NCBI RefSeq assembly: GCF_032380655.1
Contig: NZ_JAWDIY010000011.1
Location: 104,921 to 168,920, forward strand
Reading direction: 5' to 3'
Origin: Diplocloster hominis
GTDB lineage: Bacteria; Bacillota; Clostridia; Lachnospirales; Lachnospiraceae
Length of the DNA: 64,000 nucleotides
In this document: piece by piece, positions 43,225-52,296 of the stretch
Position numbering within the stretch: the first letter of the stretch is position 1
Layout: each line of letters starts with the position of its first letter
Notes under the pieces: model-generated
What the model was told of the DNA's origin: nothing
Seen by the model: the letters and a program-made list of their open reading frames with translations, nothing else
Database searches by the model: none
Made by a program: the position numbers and the translations under genes

Positions 43225-46065
43225 TTACTCCTCTGGGTCCCGGCCGCTTTTGTCCATCTCAAAAGTTTTTCTTCCCAGCCGCACTTCTTCCATAATTTCC
43301 GTCATGTCCTCCGGCAGATATTCAAACAGGTAGTTCCTGCTGCCCTTATATTTATTATGAATGACGCTTCGGATCTGCTCGTTAATCAGTTCGATTTCTT
43401 CCTTTAATCCCTGGGCCGACAGCCTTCTTGCCCCCTGCCCCAGAATAATCACCTGCTCCGTGGCATCGGATGTGGCCACCGTGACGTTATACCTGCGTCC
43501 GATCCGGTGAACCGTCTTCTCGATATACTGATCTGCGGTCTCCGCCTCTTTTGTATATACCACATGGATGTTGTGGTACCTGGATATTTCTCCCTGACCG
43601 CCTTCCACCTTATAGGCATCGAACACCAGTATCAACGTGTTTTTCAGAAATCCCTGATAGTTGCACAGAATATCCATAAGCTTATTCCTGGCGCTCCCGA
43701 TGTTGACCTTTGCCAGTTCCTTCAGGTCATCCCAGGCAAATATAATATTGTAGCCGTCTACCAGCAGATATTCTTCCTCCGGACGGTTCTGCTTTATACT
43801 CCTTCCGCTGCCGGGCCTCTCCCCATGCCCGGCACTTCTTCCTGCCCGCTCCTCATGTTCAGCACCTCTGCCTTTTTGAATTCTTCCCGAGGTTCTGGCC
43901 CATCCGGGTGATTCTCTCTTTCCTGTCCCATAAGTCCGGGCAAAGATTTCTTCCAGCTCTTTTTCGTCCGCCTGCGGGGAAGCTTTGCTCGAGCCGGTAT
44001 TCGCAGATGTGCCCGGTTCCATTTCCTTTTGCTCCCTGCCGGAGACAAATCCGCTCTCCACGTGCATAAAGTCCCGGACCCGGTCCCAACTGACAGCAAA
44101 CCCCGCCCCGTGGGAACAAAATACGGAACCGGTGGGATGATCCAGATCCTTCTCCGAATCATAGCCGATGGAATCGATCACCTCTCCGGCGTTATGGCAG
44201 GGCTCATACCCCTTTAACGTGCAGGACAGCCTCCCCCGTCCGCTGGTGTAGGCAGTCACCTGGGTCTGGTAATCCCTCATGGTAACCACCGGACAGCTTC
44301 CGGTCAGAATGGACATGTCCCCATCCGTCTCCGGGCCCGAAAACGTTCCGCACATCTTCGGGATATCGGACAAAGCCCTTCCCACCTTCTCGGACGGGAC
44401 CTCCAGACGGTACTCGTAGACCGGCTCCAACAGCACACAATCGGCCGTTTTCAATCCCTGACGCACCGCCCGGTAGGTCGCCTGCCGGAAGTCGCCTCCC
44501 TCGGTATGCTTTTGGTGGGCCCGGCCCGCAGTCAGTGTAATCTTCATATCCGTGATCAAAGAACCGGTCAGGACGCCGATATGCTCCTTTTCCTCCAGAT
44601 GTGTCAGGATCAGCCGCTGCCAGTTTCTGTCCAGTACATCCTCACTGCAGGCCGTATCAAAGACAAGGCCGTTGCCTGGTTCTCCCGGCTCCAGCAAAAG
44701 GTGCACCTCCGCGTAATGGCGCAGCGGTTCAAAATGCCCCACGCCTTCCGCCGGGCTTTGGATCGTCTCTTTATAAACGATACTCCCGGACCCGAATTCC
44801 ACATCCACGCCGAACCGTTCCCGGATCATGCTCTTTAAGATCTCAATCTGTACCTCACCCATCACCTGGGCATGGATCTCGCCTGCGGACTCCACCCATA
44901 CCATATTAAGCTCCGGTATCTCTTCCTCCAGCATCTTAAGCTTCAGAAACACCATATGCACATCGCACTCCGGCGGCAGCTGGATCTGATAGGTCAACAC
45001 CGGTTCCAGGACCGGAACCTTCCCCTGCGTCTCTATACCCAGTCCTTCCCCGGAAACCGTCTTTGTCAGGCCAGTGACCGCGCACACGGTCCCGGCCGTA
45101 ACCTCCTGTACCGCCCGGTACTGGGGACCGGAATAGATGCGGATCTGATCCACCTTCTCTTCCCAGATCCCGTCTTTGCGGCCGTTGTCTTCTGCCTGTG
45201 TGTGATCATGGCCGCTGATGCCTCCTGTGTCATGCCGGTTCGTCAGCAACGTTTTCACCTTCAGGCTCCCGCCCGTGATCTTCATATGCGTCAGCCTGTT
45301 TCCCTGATCGTCCCGGGCGATCTTGTAGATTCTGGCACCGAATTCCTCCCCATACCGGGGACAGAGGCAATGATGTTCCAATCCCTCCAGGAGTTCTTCC
45401 ACCCCTTCCATTTTGAGAGCAGATCCATAATAACAGGGGAAAACCTTTCGATTACGGATCAGGCTTCTGATATCATCCTGCCTTATCTCCCCCGTTTCCA
45501 GGTAGGTCTCCAGCAGTTTTTCCTCGCACATGGCCAGATTTTCCAGGAAAACAGCTCTGTCCTGATCTTTTCCGAAATACATGCACCTATCATCCAGCTT
45601 TTTGCAAAGTTCCCGTTGTAATTCCTGCCGGTCAGTCCCCGGCTGATCCATTTTATTGATCCAGAGAAATATCGGTATCCGGTAGCGTTTCAACAGCCGC
45701 CACAGGGTAACCACATGCCCCTGCACACCGTCCGCCCCGCTGATGACCAGCACCGCGTAATCAAGCACCTGCAGTGTCCGCTCCATCTCCGCCGAAAAAT
45801 CCACATGTCCGGGGGTATCCAAAAGTGTGACACAGGTGTCACCCAGCATGAATTCCGCCTGTTTGGAAAAAATAGTAATCCCTCTGGCCCGTTCCAACGC
45901 AAAGGTATCCAGAAACGCGTCCTGGTGATCCACCCTGCCAAACTTGCGGATGCTGCCGGTCAGATACAGAATACTCTCCGCCAGCGTGGTCTTGCCTGCG
46001 TCCACGTGGGCCAGCAGCCCGGCACATATATGTTTTTCAGCTTGCTTCCCAGTTGTGTTATCCAT
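43225..46065 (-). CDS. Tet(M)-like ribosomal GTPase fused to a Rae1/YacP NYN nuclease
   Basis: This 946-residue protein has two parts. Residues 1 to about 680 resemble EF-G-like ribosomal protection proteins: G1 LLAHVDAGKTTLAESILYLT, switch ERARGITI, G3 LLDTPGHVDF and G4 WINKMDQPG. Later EF-G-type domains follow (ESAGEIHAQVMGEVQIEILK, VYEYRLEVPSEKVGRALSDI). A Gly/Arg/Ser-rich linker spans about 690-763. Residues 764-946 closely resemble B. subtilis Rae1: LLVDGYNIIFAWDDLKEL, LVFDAYKVEGG, TKEAETADQYIEK and ATSDATEQVIILGQGARRLS. Acidic positions D770, D816, D845 and D867 are kept. Rae1 cuts mRNA in the ribosomal A site. The fusion suggests GTPase-driven entry coupled to mRNA cleavage on stalled ribosomes. 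Tetracycline resistance is not established. Confidence 0.9.
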   Translation of the reverse strand: MDNTTGKQAEKHICAGLLAHVDAGKTTLAESILYLTGSIRKFGRVDHQDAFLDTFALERARGITIFSKQAEFMLGDTCVTLLDTPGHVDFSAEMERTLQVLDYAVLVISGADGVQGHVVTLWRLLKRYRIPIFLWINKMDQPGTDRQELQRELCKKLDDRCMYFGKDQDRAVFLENLAMCEEKLLETYLETGEIRQDDIRSLIRNRKVFPCYYGSALKMEGVEELLEGLEHHCLCPRYGEEFGARIYKIARDDQGNRLTHMKITGGSLKVKTLLTNRHDTGGISGHDHTQAEDNGRKDGIWEEKVDQIRIYSGPQYRAVQEVTAGTVCAVTGLTKTVSGEGLGIETQGKVPVLEPVLTYQIQLPPECDVHMVFLKLKMLEEEIPELNMVWVESAGEIHAQVMGEVQIEILKSMIRERFGVDVEFGSGSIVYKETIQSPAEGVGHFEPLRHYAEVHLLLEPGEPGNGLVFDTACSEDVLDRNWQRLILTHLEEKEHIGVLTGSLITDMKITLTAGRAHQKHTEGGDFRQATYRAVRQGLKTADCVLLEPVYEYRLEVPSEKVGRALSDIPKMCGTFSGPETDGDMSILTGSCPVVTMRDYQTQVTAYTSGRGRLSCTLKGYEPCHNAGEVIDSIGYDSEKDLDHPTGSVFCSHGAGFAVSWDRVRDFMHVESGFVSGREQKEMEPGTSANTGSSKASPQADEKELEEIFARTYGTGKRESPGWARTSGRIQKGRGAEHEERAGRSAGHGERPGSGRSIKQNRPEEEYLLVDGYNIIFAWDDLKELAKVNIGSARNKLMDILCNYQGFLKNTLILVFDAYKVEGGQGEISRYHNIHVVYTKEAETADQYIEKTVHRIGRRYNVTVATSDATEQVIILGQGARRLSAQGLKEEIELINEQIRSVIHNKYKGSRNYLFEYLPEDMTEIMEEVRLGRKTFEMDKSGRDPEE

Positions 46066-46098
46066 CGAAAATGCCCCTTTCTTTGGCCAGTCTTTTCA

Positions 46099-47214
46099 TT
46101 ATTGTACTATGAAGCCCGGGGCTGATGAATCAGAGCCGTTCCCAGCCGAAGGAGCATCCGGATTATATTTGCGCAGGGCTTCTTCTGAGAGGAATTGACT
46201 GGCATTCTCCTTTGTAACCTTAGCATAGGGGAGATAAATATATTTATCGTTCTCAAATTCGATCTCTTCCATTCCTTCCCCCAACACCAGGGCAACCGCC
46301 AACTTTGCCATTGCCGCCGCCTGTCCCTCTTTATCGTTATATACAGTTCCGGATAGCTTTGCATCAAGGACTGCTTCCAGTCCCACCTCCGTGCCGTCGA
46401 TTCCAAAAAACACAGGATAGGCAGACTCCGTTAAATTAGTTTTCTCATAGGCATCAATGGCCCCAAGAGCCATATCATCGTTATTCGCCAGGACAAGTTC
46501 TATCTTATTCTGAAACTGGCCCAGCATTTGTTCCATTCTGTTCTGTGCCTGTGCCCGATTCCAATTTGCAATCCCGTAACCTAATTTTTCCAGTACGATC
46601 CCGCTGTTTTTTAAGGTTTCCACCGCATTTTCCGTACGGATAATAGCATCCTGATGACCAGGCTCCCCTTCCAGTACCACATATTGGATCTTCCCGTCCC
46701 TGTTACGGTCGATCTGACTGTTTGACAAAATCGCGTCGGCCGCCAGTTCCCCCTGCATGACGCCGGATTGTTTTGCGTCCGCTCCCACATAATAGAGCCC
46801 GTCCCACTGCATCATATCCTCTTTGACCGGCTCCCTGTTAAAAAATATAATCGGTACATCGTGATTCCTGGCAATATCAATAATATCCGACGGATCTGCC
46901 CGTTCTACCAGATTCACACAGAGAACATTACAGCCCGCGTCGATCAGTTCCTTTACCTGATCATTCTGAGTCCGCTGTGACCCTGCCGCATCCCGGATCG
47001 TCACCGGCGTCATGGGTTTATCACTTCCGGAAGTATCGAGCTGCTCTTTAAAGCAGGTAAGCAATTCATTGAGGAATGTATCACTTTGATTGTAGTATGT
47101 CACACCCACATGGATCTGATCAGGCGGGGCCGTCTGCTGCCTTGCGCAGGCGCATAAAGAACACATACTGATACAAAAGATGGTACCTGTAATCCAAAAT
47201 TTTATAGATTTCAT
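46099..47214 (-). CDS. MglB-like galactose-type binding lipoprotein (canonical order)
   Basis: This 371-residue protein has a signal peptide with lipobox LCAC (C23) and a galactose/glucose-binding fold in normal order. The N-terminal strand HVGVTYYNQSDTFL is followed by TQNDQVKELIDAGCNVLCVN, IIFFNREP, the calcium loop DRNRDGKIQ, the ligand block EGEPGHQDAIIRTE, LANNDDMALGA and FFGIDGTE. It is the last gene after the YesN-YesM-SBP genes. No ATPase follows, so it is probably a sensor-associated binding protein rather than the transporter's own. It is a useful normal-order comparison for the permuted MglB at 56307. Confidence 0.88.
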   Translation of the reverse strand: MKSIKFWITGTIFCISMCSLCACARQQTAPPDQIHVGVTYYNQSDTFLNELLTCFKEQLDTSGSDKPMTPVTIRDAAGSQRTQNDQVKELIDAGCNVLCVNLVERADPSDIIDIARNHDVPIIFFNREPVKEDMMQWDGLYYVGADAKQSGVMQGELAADAILSNSQIDRNRDGKIQYVVLEGEPGHQDAIIRTENAVETLKNSGIVLEKLGYGIANWNRAQAQNRMEQMLGQFQNKIELVLANNDDMALGAIDAYEKTNLTESAYPVFFGIDGTEVGLEAVLDAKLSGTVYNDKEGQAAAMAKLAVALVLGEGMEEIEFENDKYIYLPYAKVTKENASQFLSEEALRKYNPDAPSAGNGSDSSAPGFIVQ

Positions 47215-47254
47215 TCCATACCTCTGCTTTTCCTCCCATTCATCAAAACAGCTG

Positions 47255-48229
47255 CTATTGACTCATGGTAAATATGATTTCCTGATTTTCTTTTGAAAAC
47301 AGCGTCTCCCTTCGCAGTACCGTATGGGAAACTGTTTCGCCCTGCACTTTATGAAAATGACGCTTGAGGCTTTCTGCCGTCTTAGTCAGGCTTTGATAAC
47401 CCACATTAAATTCATCGGGCACCACCAGACACTTCACGTGATCCGTGTCCAGATAATAGACCGCTTCCGTGGAACGGCCGATTCCATACACGACCGCTCC
47501 ATGCAGATTATTGGCCGCAGATTCTTCCCCGGCTGCTGTCAGGCTGTCATCATCCAGCGCAACCACAAAATTGACCTCAGGCTGGGCTGCCAGGGAATTC
47601 TCTTTTTCTTCCCCGGAATGACCGGAAACGTTCCAGATAATCTCAGCTTTGGTATCTGCGAGTCTGTCCCGGAATCCCTTCTCCCGGTTAATCGCTGCCT
47701 CCGAATCATTGGTTTCTGAGAGAATCCCTATAGTTTTTCCATCTACCTTACCGTTATAGTCAGCCAGCAATTCCTCCGCCAGCACAGTGCCCATGGCATA
47801 ATGGTCCGGTTCCGTGACAGGAAGCTTAGTGAGCGTCCTGTCTTTTGACGCCGTGGACTCCACAAGCATAACCGGGACCCTTTTTTCGAATTTTTTTAAC
47901 ATTTCCTCCGCCCCGGTCTCCGGCACAGGCTGCACGATCACCGCATCCGCCCCATTGTCTATCTCCCATTCGATGAGGCTCTTCTCCTCCTCAACGGTCA
48001 GCGTCTCCCCTGTATTGACAATAAACACTTCGATTCCCTGATCTTCCGCCGCCATTTTCAAACCATATTTAAATGCGGACCACTGCGCATCATCCGAATT
48101 CCGGACAACCACAGACACCTTAACCAGGTCTTGTCCGTTTTTCCCCTGCAGCATCAGGAGAAGCGCCGCAAGAACCATTAACGCTAAAAATGCTTCCAGC
48201 AGAATTACTACTTTTTTTCCAGTCTCCAT
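47255..48229 (-). CDS. Membrane-anchored periplasmic-binding-type sensor protein
   Basis: This 324-residue protein has one N-terminal membrane helix (about 7-27, VILLEAFLALMVLAALLLML) with no lipobox. A RbsB-type binding domain follows outside the cell (VKVSVVVRNSDDAQWSAFKY, GADAVIVQPVPETGAEEMLK, ADYNGKVDGKTIGILSETND). It begins 4 bases after the histidine kinase stop, so it is translated with it. In the XylFII-LytS-YesN system of Clostridium beijerinckii a similar anchored sugar-binding protein feeds the kinase; I infer the same here. Confidence 0.82.
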   Translation of the reverse strand: METGKKVVILLEAFLALMVLAALLLMLQGKNGQDLVKVSVVVRNSDDAQWSAFKYGLKMAAEDQGIEVFIVNTGETLTVEEEKSLIEWEIDNGADAVIVQPVPETGAEEMLKKFEKRVPVMLVESTASKDRTLTKLPVTEPDHYAMGTVLAEELLADYNGKVDGKTIGILSETNDSEAAINREKGFRDRLADTKAEIIWNVSGHSGEEKENSLAAQPEVNFVVALDDDSLTAAGEESAANNLHGAVVYGIGRSTEAVYYLDTDHVKCLVVPDEFNVGYQSLTKTAESLKRHFHKVQGETVSHTVLRRETLFSKENQEIIFTMSQ

Positions 48230-48232
48230 CTT

Positions 48233-50086
48233 CTATTTACCCTGTATTTTCTTGTCAATCATTTCTTCTCTGCTAAACATATTACCCTTTTCCAGTATCT
48301 TTCTGTTTTCTTCCGTATAGGGAACCGCCGGGATGCAGACTGAAACCGTGGTACCTTTATCCGGCTCGCTTTCCACTATAAGTCCATACTCTTTGCCAAA
48401 GACAATCTGGATACGATTATTGACATTCACGAGACCGACGCCTGAGCCGTGTTTATGAACCCGGTTACTGTCCGTTAACAGGAGGCTTACTTCTTCCCTG
48501 GACATTCCCATTCCATTATCCGTCACCGATAAGATGATCTTATCCTCTTCCTGCCAGCCAGTCACCGTGATCTCGCCGCAATCATCCGTGCTGTTTACTC
48601 CATAATTTATCGCATTTTCCAGGATCGGCTGTAAAATCAGTTTTACAGTGCAATACGAACAGATCGCTGGATCTACTTGAAATACAATGGAAAAAGCATT
48701 TTTATACCGGATCTTCTGTATGTTCATATAGCTTTGTGCATGCTGCAGCTCATCGCTCACACTGATTATGGTGCGGCCTTTGGAAAGGCTGATCCGGAAA
48801 AGCTTCGCCAGCTGGGAAATCATAAATACGGCATCGTCGTTTCGCTCTCCCTCCACCATCCACGTAATCGATTCCAGGGCGTTATACAAAAAGTGGGGAT
48901 TAATCTGACTCTGCAGCGCATCCAGTTCACTTTTTCTTCTTTCATTCTGTTCCAGAATGATCTCCCTCATAAGAGTATCGATCTGCTCATAGGATCTTTG
49001 TATGGATTGGGCCAGATGTCTGATTTCCTGGGAACCACCGATGTAAATCTCCGGCTTTTCTCCCGCTTCGTATTCCATAACGGAATGGTTCAATTTCAAA
49101 ATGGGATCGGAAATCTTGACAGACACAAGGCGGTTGATGATCACAAGCATCAGCGCCATAAAAAACATGAGACCGGCAATAAAATACCGGATATTGACCA
49201 TGCCATGGGTAAATGCGGAATAGGGAATCACTCCAACCAGCTTCCACCCGGTATAACTGATCGTATTGACTATCACCTTACGATGTTCTCCCTCAAACAC
49301 CTCATCATAGATGCCATCCTTGTATTTAGCTGCGGCCTTACTGTTTTCACTGCTGATACCGTCGCTGATCTGGATCTGACGCATGTGGTAAATGATTTCT
49401 CCGTTGCTGTCACACAGATAGTAGTACTGTCCGTTATTCAACGTATTGATCTGTTTCATCATCCGTGAAATATTGGAATAATCCATATCCACAAGGAGAA
49501 CCCCCAGCTGAGAATCCCCGTTATTCGTCAGCTCGACAACACGGCTTAAGGAGATCACCCAGTAATACCGGAACGAGGCATCATTAAACAGATTTTGAAT
49601 ATGAGGTGTGGAAAAATGCATATTTTCCATCTCGGCCCGGGCCTGTATGTACCAGTCCTGGCTGGTGACATTGGGGTCCTCTTTCTGCGATGCGACCGGT
49701 TCTGCCGCCAGCAGACTTCCATAGTTATTGTAAATGGCAATGCTCCGCAGATTATCTCTGTTCGCTTCATACAGGAGATTCATCCCGCGTTGGATATCAT
49801 TGTCTTTGTTTGAAATATCATTTTCCTTGATTACGTTATAATACACCGCATCCGATATCTGCCGCATACTGAGCAGATAATCTTCCAGGTTTTCCCCGGC
49901 CTGCTCCATCAGCTTCTGGCTGCTCTGTATGATTTCCTGCCGGGATGAGGCGGAGAACCGGATGTACATTGCGATTCCCACAATCAGCATGGTCGAAATG
50001 GCAATCATGGAAAACGCAAACATAATCGTAGACTGTATTCCTCTGGGATTTACCCTTTTCCAGTGCCTGAAATACTTATTTTTCAC
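48233..50086 (-). CDS. YesM/LytS-type sensor histidine kinase
   Basis: This 617-residue kinase has membrane helices at about 20-42 and 297-318 and an extracellular sensor domain of about 250 residues between them. A HAMP region follows (VSVKISDPILKLNHSVMEYE). The His_kinase domain has the phosphoacceptor segment LDALQSQINPHFLYNALESI, and the HATPase has ILENAINYG, SVTDNGMGMSREEV and GSGVGLVNVNNRI. The gene overlaps the response regulator as ATGA and is followed at once by the anchored binding protein. It should control the galactose-type system nearby. Confidence 0.93.
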   Translation of the reverse strand: MKNKYFRHWKRVNPRGIQSTIMFAFSMIAISTMLIVGIAMYIRFSASSRQEIIQSSQKLMEQAGENLEDYLLSMRQISDAVYYNVIKENDISNKDNDIQRGMNLLYEANRDNLRSIAIYNNYGSLLAAEPVASQKEDPNVTSQDWYIQARAEMENMHFSTPHIQNLFNDASFRYYWVISLSRVVELTNNGDSQLGVLLVDMDYSNISRMMKQINTLNNGQYYYLCDSNGEIIYHMRQIQISDGISSENSKAAAKYKDGIYDEVFEGEHRKVIVNTISYTGWKLVGVIPYSAFTHGMVNIRYFIAGLMFFMALMLVIINRLVSVKISDPILKLNHSVMEYEAGEKPEIYIGGSQEIRHLAQSIQRSYEQIDTLMREIILEQNERRKSELDALQSQINPHFLYNALESITWMVEGERNDDAVFMISQLAKLFRISLSKGRTIISVSDELQHAQSYMNIQKIRYKNAFSIVFQVDPAICSYCTVKLILQPILENAINYGVNSTDDCGEITVTGWQEEDKIILSVTDNGMGMSREEVSLLLTDSNRVHKHGSGVGLVNVNNRIQIVFGKEYGLIVESEPDKGTTVSVCIPAVPYTEENRKILEKGNMFSREEMIDKKIQGK

Positions 50087-51687
50087 TCTTTCGTATGCTC
50101 CGTCCTGTATTTTGAAGGCGATACGCCAAACCGCCTTTTAAATACATAGCTGAAATAATTTGGATCCGTATAGCCCACGTTTCTTGCTATAATATAACTT
50201 TTTTCATTTGTCTCGATCAGCAGGCGGGATGCCTGATCCGTCCGGTAATCCGTCAGATAGCCGATAAACGAATTCCCTGTTTCTTTTTTAAAAATAGTCG
50301 AAAAGTAAGAATTCGATACGCCCAAAACCTCACAGATACTGTCCAGAGAGAGATCCTCATCCGAATAGTTGACGCGGACATATTCCTCGGCCTTAGACAC
50401 AAAAGATTTTGTCGATCTGCTACGGGCGCTGATTAATTTTTCATGGAAAGTAAGACCAATATCAATAAGCCATTTTCGCAGCGCATTGGGTTCCAGGTCA
50501 AGAAGGCTATTATACAGCTTTCTCATATCTTCCGTAAATTCTTCGATCACGATATCGTTATTTATGCAGAACTTATACAATTCGCTGATTAATTCCATAA
50601 TGGCTATATGATGCTGCTGCAAAGATTTTGAAGAAAATAATATATGGTCCAGGTACTTATTGACTGCTTCGATAATATCCGGCGCAGAATTCAGACGAAT
50701 GTTCTTAAACAAATTTGATAATTCCGTATCATTGCTTAACCCGGATTTACTGATCTCCTGCGGCGCTATCTCTTTGAAATTAATCGCCCTGGAGGTACCA
50801 TAGATCACCCGGTAGGAGACAGCCTCTCTTGCATCGGTATATGATTGTGACAATTCAAGAATATCTTCACAGACCTGGCCGATCCCCACCGTAACGACAG
50901 CCCCAATGATGCGATAGGCATATTTGCAAAACCGGTCGCATTCATCGGTCAATTCCGAGATTTCCGTTTCATTTTTGAGCTGTACAATCAAAACCGTATT
51001 CCCCAGATAGGAAAAAGATTTTGCCTGCCACTTTTCCCCCAGACGTTCCTCCGCCTGTTTCTGTACGGACATCGATAAGAGCAGCGGATTCATCTCCTTT
51101 GGGATCTGGCTTGGTGACGCATAAATAACAAGGCAGCAGAAGAAAGGTCCCGGAAAAGAAATCTGGTAATTGGAGAGATAATCGGATACTTCATCCTCAT
51201 GGATTCTTCCTTCGATCAGAGTGGAATAGAAGTTTGCCTGCAGAAGCGGCAGGGACTCCATATAATACTTTTGCAGTATCTCCACATTTCTTTTTTCACT
51301 TATTTCCTGATCCAGCTTGATCTTCACCTGTGTAAACACATTCACCAGTTCCGCAGAATTAACCGGCTTCAAGATATACTCTTCGATTTCCAGGTGGATC
51401 GCCTCTTTGGCATATTCGAACTCATCAAACCCGGTAAATATCAAAATCTTGGTGGTCGGATAGTCCGTCTTAATATGTTGGGACAATTCCAAACCATCCA
51501 TATACGGCATTTTGATATCCGTCATAACCACATCCGGCTGAAATTCCTCCACCATCTCCAGTGCCTTGACACCATTGTTGGCATACCCCACCACGGAAAA
51601 GCCCAGCCCTTCCCAATTGATTTTCTTCATGATGACCTGTATTACTTCTTCCTCATCATCCACCAAAAGTACCGTATATGCAGCCAT
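50083..51687 (-). CDS. YesN-type response regulator with AraC domain
   Basis: This 534-residue regulator has a receiver domain (1-125) with phosphoacceptor D57 in DVVMTDIKMPYMDG and acidic pair D10-D11. A long middle region follows, then a C-terminal AraC-type HTH (LSLDSICEVLGVSNSYFSTI, FKKETGNSFIGYLTDYRTDQ, IARNVGYTDPNYFSYVFKRR). It is partnered with the overlapping kinase gene and begins after a near-perfect promoter. Likely targets are mglBAC and its own operon. Confidence 0.93.
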   Translation of the reverse strand: MAAYTVLLVDDEEEVIQVIMKKINWEGLGFSVVGYANNGVKALEMVEEFQPDVVMTDIKMPYMDGLELSQHIKTDYPTTKILIFTGFDEFEYAKEAIHLEIEEYILKPVNSAELVNVFTQVKIKLDQEISEKRNVEILQKYYMESLPLLQANFYSTLIEGRIHEDEVSDYLSNYQISFPGPFFCCLVIYASPSQIPKEMNPLLLSMSVQKQAEERLGEKWQAKSFSYLGNTVLIVQLKNETEISELTDECDRFCKYAYRIIGAVVTVGIGQVCEDILELSQSYTDAREAVSYRVIYGTSRAINFKEIAPQEISKSGLSNDTELSNLFKNIRLNSAPDIIEAVNKYLDHILFSSKSLQQHHIAIMELISELYKFCINNDIVIEEFTEDMRKLYNSLLDLEPNALRKWLIDIGLTFHEKLISARSRSTKSFVSKAEEYVRVNYSDEDLSLDSICEVLGVSNSYFSTIFKKETGNSFIGYLTDYRTDQASRLLIETNEKSYIIARNVGYTDPNYFSYVFKRRFGVSPSKYRTEHTKE

Positions 51688-51723
51688 ATCTTCCCCCCAT
51701 TGTTTTCCGGCCTGTTGTGAATT

Positions 51724-51752
51724 ATTATAACAAATGCCCTAATAAATGTAAA
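51724..51752 (-). promoter_or_regulatory. Promoter for the YesN-YesM sensor operon
   Basis: On the minus strand TTTACA (51752-51747) and TATAAT (51729-51724) are 17 bases apart, with TG at the extended -10. It lies about 35 bases before the response regulator ATG and 50 bases beyond the first giant hairpin. Confidence 0.8.
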
Positions 51753-51801
51753 TGCAGGCACTCCTTTTTCACGAGCTATGGGGGGTGGGGGTTTTTAGGT
51801 C

Positions 51802-52085
51802 CGGGGTGAGCGGGATGGGGGGCGGCCTTTCGGAACCGGGCGGCAAATCCCGCAGGGCCAAATCACTTCGGCCGGACCTAAGAACGGGTAACTCCGAAGG
51901 CGGGAGAACCTCTTATTGGCAGGGCCTGGAACAAACTCGCCACAATACGGCTCGGACAGTGTTCCAGGCCCTGCGAGGTTCTCCCACCTTCTGCGTAACC
52001 CGTTCTAAGGCCCGGTCTCAAGTGATTTGGCCCTGCGGGATTTGCCGCCCGGTTCCGAAAGGCCGCCCCCCATCCCGCTCACCCC
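51802..52085. repeat. Large hairpin element A (284 bases)
   Basis: The arms GGGGTGAGCGGGATGGGGG... and ...CCCCATCCCGCTCACCCC pair along about 125 bases on each side around a 28-base loop (51933-51960). The pairing is interrupted by small conserved internal loops (TAACTCCGAAG opposite CTTCTGCGTA) and a 6-base bulge (TTATTG) in one arm. No open reading frame of coding quality is present. A second copy lies at 63790-64000. The element is non-coding and lies between mglC and the YesN operon. Confidence 0.92.
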
Positions 52086-52296
52086 TGCTTTAAAAAAAGC
52101 GGTTTGTGTTCAGACTGGTATGTGTTATTATATGCTGTTTCTTGATTGTTTTGTTGGTGATGTGTTATGGGATCGTTGCTTATTTGATTTGGAATCGTTT
52201 GGGATGGACTGTGTTTCTAGTTCAGCCGGTTTTCGTAGACTTTATAATGTATTTAAAGGCACCAAAGGGGGGCGGCTTGGAGCTGGGAGAGTTTCG

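Noticed and set aside
43225..46065. Annotation as a tetracycline resistance gene
   Set aside because: The GTPase part is Tet(M)-like, but the nuclease fusion and the lack of any resistance context make a housekeeping or stress role at least as likely.
51802..52085. Element A as an ordinary transcription terminator
   Set aside because: It is far too long, has no T-run at its end, and has conserved unpaired features shared with a second copy.
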